A stretch of 64,000 nucleotides of DNA from the NCBI GenBank assembly GCA_027475525.1, contig JAMWFC010000009.1:2274187-2338186 (forward strand). The letters run 5' to 3'. The notes under the pieces are model-generated. The model was not told the DNA's origin. It made no database searches and saw only the letters and a program-made list of their open reading frames with translations. Source of the stretch: Macrolepiota albuminosa (lineage: Eukaryota; Basidiomycota; Agaricomycetes; Agaricales; Agaricaceae). The translations under genes were made by a program, and so were the position numbers. Positions 1-8,289 of the stretch are shown here, one piece after another. The first letter of the stretch is position 1. The number at the start of each line of letters is the position of its first letter.

Positions 1-630
1 GGGGACTGCAGTAGCTTAATAGGTCTATCTTTACTAGCAACCTGCCATTTGATATCTGAGAATGATGCATCATTGTAAGAGTTCTTGTTACTCCAACTTA
101 AGGCCGTATAAAGGTTAGGAGGCATGTAACCTTTTTGTTTGCATTGTTTAAATGAATAAATTAGATCAAATCATCTAAGTAAATCGACAAAACTTTTAGG
201 GAGCTGGTTCATATATCTGAGTTTGGTTATTTCATCGAGCAGTTTCAAGTCACAAAATTCTCTTCACAATGCACTACTTGCTTTGCCTTGTATTTTGTTA
301 GCATCAAATCCTTGGATAATGAGCGTTCCTGCAGCTGTAGCACTGCAGGATAGTGCAGTGTAGTAGGCTTGATGTGATTGACACTTGGTTAAGTCTACTG
401 GATTGTAAGGTCTAGATTTTCCTTAACTCGCATAATTCATCATAATGTAGTTTACCAATACCTCTACCTGTGATTGAGACAAAGACATACTGTTGTTGCT
501 AGAAAGTCTACATTTAAGATGCATGCTTGTACGTATAATTGGAACCATATTACTAGAAAGTCCATCAATTTTTACTCTTTGCAGAGGATTGTTGAGTAGT
601 ACAAATAACATATCTAGCATAATTTGTCTG
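1..630 (-). pseudogene. Helitron helicase, C-terminal part (relic)
   Basis: Read on the minus strand this is the C-terminal part of a fungal Helitron Rep/helicase, the enzyme that unwinds and transfers the element during rolling-circle transposition. Visible family motifs are MLFVLLNNPLQRVKIDGL, SQVEVLVNY, CQSHQAYYTALSCSATAAGT and LLDEITKLRYMNQLPKS, in the expected order. At least three in-frame stops interrupt it (for example just after NYAS near 420 and inside SAL-REF near 265), so it is dead. It is the downstream part of the gene whose upstream part lies at 11771-16320. Gypsy copy 1 was inserted between them at 630/11766. Removing the gypsy and one copy of the 5-bp target restores one continuous frame across the junction. 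The distal end runs off the window. Confidence 0.85.
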
Positions 631-804
631 TGTAACGGAGTCATCCGTATTCTCAGTGTCAACGACACTATAATCAATTAGTAGAGTATTATGTAAGACA
701 ACATCTTGTTTTCACTCTAAGTACTAGTCAAATCTGATACTGCGGTCTGATTTAGCACTTGTGTGATACACACAAGATAGTTCTAACCCGTAACTCCGGT
801 TACA
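631..804 (+). repeat. 5' LTR of gypsy copy 1
   Basis: 174 bp from TGTAACGGAG to CCGGTTACA, with canonical TG...CA ends. It differs from the 3' LTR at eight bases, all falling in six CpG positions. It contains a perfect hairpin, CTTGTGTG-ATA-CACACAAG, at 758-776. At 174 bp it is short for a gypsy LTR. Confidence 0.95.
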
Positions 805-915
805 TTTTTTTAAATCTTCTGCTATCGGCTTTAGACTCTAGGCTTGTTACTGACTAGGCAACTATCATCAAAACCTCTCGATTCTCTGTTGGCATCACAC
901 TGAAAACGTGCTTCC
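805..915 (+). other. Gypsy leader without a standard primer-binding site
   Basis: The 111 bp between the LTR and the first ATG start with seven T residues. There is no TGG-type site complementary to a tRNA 3' end. The same leader is conserved in copy 2 (36897-37007). Priming may therefore use an internal tRNA segment or self-priming, as known for the Tf1/sushi group. I could not identify the primer. Confidence 0.5.
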
Positions 916-3900
916 ATGACTGGCTCTCTTGATCCGGATCCTCCGTTCCCAGCTGCAGACGCAGGTGACTTACCTGTGCTTCAGGCTGTGAAGATGCAAT
1001 CTGCGTCAGCATACCAACCTCCGCCAAAGCAGGATGAAAAGACTCCTCGCGATGTCAGCGCGAGCTTCGGAATGCCTGGTGGGCTATCCGTATCATGGAT
1101 GATGTCCATTGTACGACCTGGTGGAAAACCAGAAGAGAGATCTGCGGTCTCAGGAGTGTCGCTGCCAGCGAGCCAAATGCCTTCACTAATGTATCCGGTA
1201 TTGCCCAAGAGCTCTTCAGCTCCCTCTGAGGGTCAATCGGACATTACCCAGTACTCGGAAATGGTACAAGGCAGCACGTTTGCGCATAGCACTCCATTCC
1301 GGACTGCACCTATGGAACGGCATTTGGAATATGTGGCCAATGCTGCCACTGAACCGGGACCGTCATCATTGACGACACAAGGACAGAAGCAAGGACCAGC
1401 AATAGTGGTCAGTAGGGAGGACGACAATGTCATACGGTTGGAAAAGGCGTCTCCAGCGCCTGGAATTCCAGAGTTGCAAATATGGGCTGGCAAACAGCCG
1501 CAAGTGAGGCATGACGGCCTCAGGAGAGTTATGGACTTAGAGTCTGAGTTGGAGTCCTCAGATGATGAGGAAAGCAAAAGGTCGCATTCGACCTTGTCTA
1601 TCCAGCTACAGCTGGTGTTGGACCGATATCCGTCGGTCGTGAAGGAATCGACGTGAAAGCGTCTTCAGCTTTATGTAGTGAAGCACTTACAGTTGCTGGC
1701 TGCTAGGAGTCACGATGTACCCCGTGCAGATTCGAATGAATATATCGAATTGTTTGTGTGCATCTTCGAACTCGAAGTAGTGGAATACCTTAAGCGCAAA
1801 GCAGTGCGAGGGTCAGCAGTCTCAACGGCTACTCCAGCCGACTCAGTGGAATGTGAGATGAGTGTGCACAGACGAGCGCCATTAATCACGGACGCGATGG
1901 AATTGCTCAATGCGCCTCGTCAGGCTAATGAGTCTCAGCAAGACTACGTTCAGCGTCAGAATGCCGCAAACCGTCAACGCATTGTTAGCGGAGTGCCTCA
2001 GCAGGCATTGTCTGAGGTGGAGACTGTAACGACGACTCCGGCAGAGCCAGAGGCACTACTTGCAGTGCAGGAGGTTAAGACACCTCGTAAGCAAGTTACA
2101 ATCAAGGAAGAGGTGGACGAAGTCCACATTCTTGAGGAGCGAACGCAACCACGACGTCTAGTGCGACGCATCCACCTAGTGGACAACTGGAATGAACACG
2201 TCAATTACCAGAGAATACGCAACCAGGACTTGCGCGATCATGGTGAGTCGTTAATTGACGACCAGGGGGTAGTCTAGGGTGTAACGCCTGTCGATGAGAT
2301 GCGGCAACAATTTGCGGCTCGAACTGCTGAACCGGACAGAAATCCGGGTGGTAGTGATAATAGTAGTGACCACTATGAGCGGAGGGAGCCAATTCGTCGC
2401 AATAACGACGGTGGAGGACGTGATCGTAGGAATGACGATCAGGACAATAATAATCGTCGTGATAGTGGCAGGCAGGCTGGTGGATTACCAGCAGAGGAAC
2501 AAGTGAGGCAACAGCCCACCACACGGCCGGAAAGAGCGGCCAATGAGCACCTGTTTCGCAGTCCTCGGGCATTTTTGATGCCCGCACCTCATGATTTGCG
2601 TGAAACTACACTGGGAATGAATGAAGCGGTCAGGATCCATATGGATCATATGCATGACCGCCTCACTCGTCTGGTGGATGACTCCCTTGGAGTCAGATTT
2701 AAGTTCCCTGCTGGGGTAAGTCCCCGTAAATCCGATGGTAAGCACATACGTGCGTACGCTGGAGGACATAGGTTCTCTCAACTGGAGGACTGGGCCATGG
2801 ATGTGTGCTACCACCTTGCAGCCTGCTGCTATGGTGGAGACGACATGGACCAGGAGAGGATATTCGTGCTACACGAATTTATGGAGGGAGAGGCTCGGAA
2901 TTGGTTCTGTCGCCATGTTCTCCACATTAATCACGACAAGTCACATTGGACATTTAAAGAAGTCCTGATAGGACTGTACAATTGTTTCGTCAACGCTGCT
3001 ACGATGCAGGAAGCTCGTGATGCCTTTAGAAAGGCAGTGTATGACGCTAAGACTGGCATCCAGACCTTTTATGATGACCTGGTGGGTCATGCACAGAATA
3101 TGGCCGTCTATCCAGACGAATACACTATCCGCAAAACATTCCTGGACGGAATACCTGCAGACATGAGGAGAGCGTTGATAGGCGATGATAATTTGTCTCC
3201 GGAGGTCAATACTGTGACCGAATTCTTGGCGTATGCCATCCATTATGAGCAGTCAACACGGACTGCAAACCATTATGAGCAGCGTAGTTCACGCCGAGGA
3301 ACAGTGAACCGTCAGGCAGTGAAGGTGGGAACCTTCCTGGCCAAACAGACAGATATGGAGAACAATCGCAATCCGCGATTCGTTGTTCGTAAGACAATCC
3401 CTGGAGGCCAACGGCCTCGATCGAAGCCTGCTGGACAATTGCCAGCAAAAGATAGTCGACCCTTTTCGGGTCAGAATCAAGTAGCACCGAGAGGAGTGGT
3501 GGCGCCTGTACCACGTATAGCGGGCAAAACCGCCGGAACTCCAGGAGCGGCCCAGAGAAGGCCTGCCGGGGATCCCTCAGCGTGCTATAACTGTGGCAGG
3601 AGCGGGCATTTCGCTAAGGAGTGTCCCGCCCCTCCTAAGGCACACATCCGAGCAGCCCATACGGCTGCGGCACCTAGCGATGTCGTCAGTGACGACGAGG
3701 ACGACGAGATTGTTGAGGAAGCGGAGGAAGAACCGCAGGTAGAGGCTGAAGAGTCAGAAGTGGATGACGCCGAGAGCGTCCAGATTGATGGCGACAAATA
3801 CGTCGCAGTGGATGTGTACGACAGCGACTACTATGCTCGTGATGACAAGGAGGAACACCTGTTTGCACTGACGGAGTGCCGTGGAGATCAGCGTACGACA

Positions 3901-4481
3901 GCGACTACTATGCTCGTGATGACAAGGAGGAACACCTGTTTGCACTGACGGAGTGCCGTGGAGATCAGCGTGTCTGAATGAGACGCGTAACCCTGCAGAA
4001 GGCAACTAATAAGTTGCAGCGGCCACGCTATACTCCCGAAGAGAAGGAGTGCCTGGTCATGTATGTTGATGTCAATAGACATCCGGCATGGACATTGTGG
4101 GACTCTGGGAGTACCACTACGGGCATTACGCCCCAGTTTGCTCACATCAATGCGATTCACATTCATGAACTGGAGGAGCCATTGATGCTCCAGCTGGGGA
4201 CTGTGGGGAGTCGCGCTATGGTGCAGTTTGGCGCGGAGGTGAGAATAAAGACGTCAGGAACGTCGACGAAAGAATACGTGGATATAGCAAATTTTGATTG
4301 CTACGACATGATTATCGGTACGCCATTCATGTGTAAGAACAAGGTGTCGCTGGATTTTGTGAACGACATGGTCGTTGTGAATGGTACACCTTTGAAGGCG
4401 GAGAAAGTGGTGTTGAACGATACAGATGGTCGTTTGAGGCGCTATCACGCAACTGAAAAGTGGCGTGATGAGCGCAACTGA
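916..4481 (+). pseudogene. gag: Gypsy gag and aspartic protease (copy 1)
   Basis: The first ATG is at 916. The frame runs with breaks to the TGA at 4479-4481. The N-terminal third is low-complexity. The capsid-like domain lies at about 2700-3250, the zinc knuckle CX2CX4HX4C (CYNCGRSGHFAKEC) at 3583-3624, an acidic stretch follows, and the protease has DSG at 4101-4109 and a later IIGTPFM motif. Gag packages element RNA in cytoplasmic particles and the protease matures the polyprotein. Breaks: TGA at 1654 (also in copy 2), TAG at 2275 created by a 12-bp deletion, a frameshift from the 77-bp duplication at 3816-3969, and TGA near 3976. Without the duplication the gag frame continues into protease, so the track from gag to protease was one polyprotein. 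Confidence 0.85.
3816..3969 (+). repeat. Exact 77-bp tandem duplication in gag
   Basis: Units 3816-3892 and 3893-3969 are identical. Seventy-seven is not a multiple of three, so it breaks the gag frame, and copy 2 lacks it. It is one of a set with the same period and is suspected to be an assembly artefact. Confidence 0.9.
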
Positions 4482-5106
4482 CTAGATGGTCGCAGGAGAG
4501 CGACTGTACAGGAGGTGGAGGATGAACAGGTCCCACCGAAAAGCCTGCCGGCAGATTCGCCGGCTATACTGATGACTGAGGAAGAGTTTCAAGGAACTCT
4601 GAAGAAGGGGAAGCACCTGGATGTGACTGGGTGTACCAATGGAAAGCCTAAACAGGCTGTGCAGTGCAAGAATGAGCGTAGTAAACGCGTGGTAGAGTTG
4701 CTGGAATGCCAGCCGACTAGCTCTCAAGTGAAGGTTGAGGATCTTGTCAAGGACGAGGTATACAGTACGATGGGAACTGTGGGTAGCACTAGGTTGCTAA
4801 TGGATCGACCAGTGCCTCGGCCAGGAGTGCAATGGGCATATGACCCACGAATGCCATGGGAGTGGAATGAGTTGGTAGCGTCAATGGTGACGCAGGCTAT
4901 GGGAAGTGGGCAAGCGACCCAGACAGGAGAAGTGTACCGTCACGCACGAGAGGACGAGATTTCCGAAACATCGGATATCGTATTTGACGGATTTTCGCTG
5001 AAAGCGAGAAGTGTGCAGTCGTCAGCAAGTACGACAAGGAAACAACCGGTTGTAAGGTTGAATCCAGGAGATCTCACAGAGGAGCACGTATGTGGACGTT
5101 CGTGAG

Positions 5107-5260
5107 TAACATCATGCAGATTGGTGATTGTAATGCACTGGCGACATTTCAGAGGTTAATGACCTCAATCTTCCGAGATGTAATAACATCATGCAGATTG
5201 GTGATTGTAATGCACTGGCGACATTTCAGAGGTTAATGACCTCAATCTTCCGAGATGTAA
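5107..5260 (+). repeat. Exact 77-bp tandem duplication in RT
   Basis: Units 5107-5183 and 5184-5260 are identical. The duplicate is absent from copy 2 at the same place. Confidence 0.9.
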
Positions 5261-5710
5261 TCGGAAAGTTTATGCACGTCTATTTAGACGATATATTCAT
5301 ATTTTCTGACTCCATTGAGGAGCATGAGCAGCACCTACGAGTCGTATTTGAACGACTACGGAAGGCCAGCCTCTATCTCAAATGGAAGAAGTGCGAGTTG
5401 TATGCAATGAGTATAGATTGTCTCGGTCATGTCATTGACGAGAAGGGCATTCATCCGGATACAGATAAGCTCAACCGAATCTGAGAGTGGCGTACTCCAC
5501 ACACATATAATGATATCCAACAATTTGTCGGACTGGTGAACTATATTGGCAACTTCTTGCCAGACATTACTGCATACACCAGGCCACTTATGGCCATGAC
5601 CCAGAATGGGTCACCGTTTCATTGGAGACCACTGCATCAGCGGTGTTTTGAGATGATTAAGCGCATATGCACAAAAACACCAGTCATCCGGCCAATTGAC
5701 CCACACATCA

Positions 5711-5864
5711 ATGAGCCCATCTGGCTCATTTGCGATGCGTCGAAGACTGGGGTTGGGGCCATGTTTGGCCAGGGTAAAACGTGGCAGATGAGCCCATCTG
5801 GCTCATTTGCGATGCGTCGAAGACTGGGGTTGGGGCCATGTTTGGCCAGGGTAAAACATGGCAG
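5711..5864 (+). repeat. 77-bp tandem duplication at the RT/RNase H boundary
   Basis: Units 5711-5787 and 5788-5864 differ by one base (G/A in a CpG). Copy 2 has a duplication of the same 77 bp at the homologous place (31377-31530). It could therefore be inherited, or the assembler may have broken twice at one repeat-graph node. Confidence 0.85.
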
Positions 5865-6068
5865 ACTTGCCGACCAGCGGGATTTATGTCCCGTAAATTC
5901 ACTGCTGCTCAGCAGAATTATGCTGTGCACGAGTTAGAAACACTCGCAATACTGGAAGCCCTCCTAAAGTGGGAGGATAAACTGATGGGATATAAGATCC
6001 ATATTATCACGGATCACAAAGCACTAGAGTTCTTCAAGACTCAGGTGCACCTGTCTCCGCGACAACGT

Positions 6069-6222
6069 CGCTGGATTGACTACATGTCGCGGTACCAGTT
6101 CGACATCACCTATGTAAAAGGTGAATTGAACAAAGTGGCGGATTGCGCTGGATTGACTACATGTCGCGGTACCAGTTCGACATCACCTATGTAAAAGGTG
6201 AATTGAACAAAGTGGCGGATTG
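6069..6222 (+). repeat. Exact 77-bp tandem duplication in RNase H
   Basis: Units 6069-6145 and 6146-6222 are identical. The duplicate is absent from copy 2. Confidence 0.9.
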
Positions 6223-6357
6223 CCTATCTTGATATTTCGAGAGTGATACTCGAGATGACGTCCATGACACGCATGACTATGTCAAAGTGGCGGATTGCCT
6301 ATCTTGATATTTCAAGAGTGATACTCGAGATGACGTCCATGACACGCATGACTATGT
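6208..6357 (+). repeat. 75-bp tandem duplication overlapping the previous one
   Basis: Units 6208-6282 and 6283-6357 have period 75 and one mismatch (cg/ca). This differs from the 77-bp set and may be real or a polished artefact. Copy 2 has a single unit here. Confidence 0.75.
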
Positions 6358-6360
6358 CCA

Positions 6361-8091
6361 GGCGGACAAATGTATTGACCCAGAGGGCGAGGATTTGCCT
6401 CTGCATCAATTCCATGAAATCAGGGAACATAGGGTCGAGTTACATGCCATGCGAGCGCAGGAAACACGTCGCAGTAAGCGACTGCACGAACAGCAAGAGA
6501 CTCACGATATCAAAGCCCAGGTGCTAGTGGATCATGAGGCCTCTCAGCCCAGTGAAGAGACAAGGCAAGGGGTGCCGACGGGAGGTACTGGTATAACGCT
6601 CCAGCAAGCGCTGGAGTCACAGGACCATACACCTGCACCGGCCGACATAGGCAATGCGCAATTCCGCACACGTATCCAGCAAGGATACAAGGATGATAAT
6701 CTCTTTGTAGAGATTCTGAACAATATCCAAGCGCATCCGTGCTTCAAGGTGGAGCAGCAGCTCGTCTACCTTACCAGACCCACAGGGTCCAAAGTCATCT
6801 GCATTCCCCAGGAGAGGTCGTTGATTACAACTATCCTGGACCAGGCCCATAGAGTAGTGGGCCACTTCGGAACTCAGAAAACGCTGGACTATGTGCGACG
6901 CTGGTACTGGTGGCTGCAAATGGCCAAAGAGACGAGCCAATTCTGCTCGACATGCGAGCTATGTCAACAGTCGAAAGTATCGACTTTGAAGCCACCGGGA
7001 AAGCTGCATTTGCTACCCATACCGGTCAAACCTTGGGATTCGATTGGGATGGACTTTATAGGTCCGTTCCCTGAGTCGAAAGGCTTTAACTACCTGTGGG
7101 TAGTGATCTGCAGAATGACCAGTATGGTCCATCTTATTCTGGTGAGAACCACCATGACAGTGTTGGACTTGTCGTGGATCTATCTCAAGGAGATAGTATG
7201 TCTCCATGGACTGCCAAGCTTGATTGTAAGCGATCGAGATGCTAAGTTTACTTCCAAATGGTGGAAGGAGTTGCACAAGCTGCTAGGAGCAAAGTTGCTC
7301 ATGTCAACATTGTTTCATCCGCAAACGGATGGTCAAACGGAACGTGCAAATAGAAATATTGCGCAAATCTTGCGAGCATTCGTACGTCCTGATCAGAAGG
7401 ACTGGGTGGATAGATGTCCACTCGTGGAATTCATGATAAACGTGAGTATATCAGAAACCACAGGGTACTCACCCTTTGAACTCAACAATGGCTACATGCC
7501 ATCCGTGATTCATGAACTTCGTACGGACGAAGTTATTCATGTGGGAGTCAAGCAGTTTGCGCGCAACGCGCTAAGGAATCTGGCAGATGCCCATGACGCG
7601 ATTATAGAATCGCGTGTGTGGCAAACCAAACATGCGAATAATCGCAGACGTGATGAGCCAGATATCGAGAAAGGGAGCCTAGTGTACCTTTCAACGAAGA
7701 ACTTGAACCTGCCAAAAGGCAGGGCGAGCAAGCTGTGTCTGAAATGGATAACTACGTGCTGGAACTACCCCAGGCGCTGCAAGCGCGCAGGATAGTGCCC
7801 AAGTTTCACGTGTCGCTATTGCGACCGTATATGGCCAGTAGTGATGCGCTATTTCCTAATTGCGCAATGCCGGAGCCGTATGACTTTGGAACTGGCAATG
7901 ACCAGGAGTGGTTTGTAGATGACCTCATTGGTCACCGGTGGACAAAAAGAAACCTCGAATTCGAGGTGAGGTGGAGCTTAGGTGATACTACCTGGGAACC
8001 ACTAGTAAACTGCAAAGACCTTGCAGCGATGGACAGGTACCTAGAGTTGCAGGGCGTGAAACGCCCTCAACAGCTAGCAAAACGCGCATAA
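6361..8091 (+). pseudogene. pol: Gypsy integrase with chromodomain (copy 1)
   Basis: Integrase inserts the element cDNA into nuclear DNA. The zinc-binding HHCC module (GHFGTQKTLDYVRR ... CSTCELC) is at about 6850-6970. The catalytic triad is present: MDFIG near 7049, SDRDAKF near 7218 and QTERANRN near 7335. The C-terminal chromodomain (HRWTKRNLEFEVRW ... GDTTWEP, about 7930-8010) places the element among chromoviruses, whose chromodomain directs insertion to heterochromatin. A 40-bp deletion near 7748, relative to copy 2, shifts the frame between integrase core and chromodomain, so the two parts read in different frames. The terminal stop is at 8089. Confidence 0.9.
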
Positions 8092-8289
8092 TGCACGTGG
8101 GGTGGTGGAATGTGGACGAAGTCCACTTTGATAGCCGGTGAATAACCGGGTGGCTACTAAGTGTGGCTGCTGTTTGTGACCATTTATGCGACTATGATTG
8201 CCGGTGAGAGGCCAGGTGGCATGTATTTGTGGTTGTTTACACCACTAGCTCTCAAGTCCCAATACACGTAGTCTACATGTTTAGCAAAA

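Larger units (their letters stand above)
4482..6360 (+). pseudogene. pol: Gypsy reverse transcriptase and RNase H (copy 1)
   Basis: This continues the protease frame after the TGA at 4479. A linker rich in charged residues (4515-5100) leads to RT. The RT active site YLDD is at 5281-5292. RNase H follows, with a CDASKTGVG motif near 5731 and TDHKALEFF near 6009. Compared with copy 2, about 559 bp are missing at 5099/5100, removing the fingers and the first catalytic aspartate (motif DLTDAY), so this RT cannot work. The frame is also broken by duplications at 5107, 5711, 6069 and 6208 and by TGA at 5482 (also in copy 2). An LS-stop-YFE break lies near 6230 where copy 2 has CAA. Confidence 0.85.

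Noticed and set aside
2294..2506. Alternative-frame and opposite-strand open stretches inside the gypsy copies as separate genes
   Set aside because: They follow the codon pattern of gag, pol or ORF3 in the true frame and lack independent support.
3816..6357. 77-bp duplications as a biological minisatellite or programmed frameshift device
   Set aside because: The identical period in unrelated sequences and the start at an LTR edge fit unmerged assembly overlaps better.
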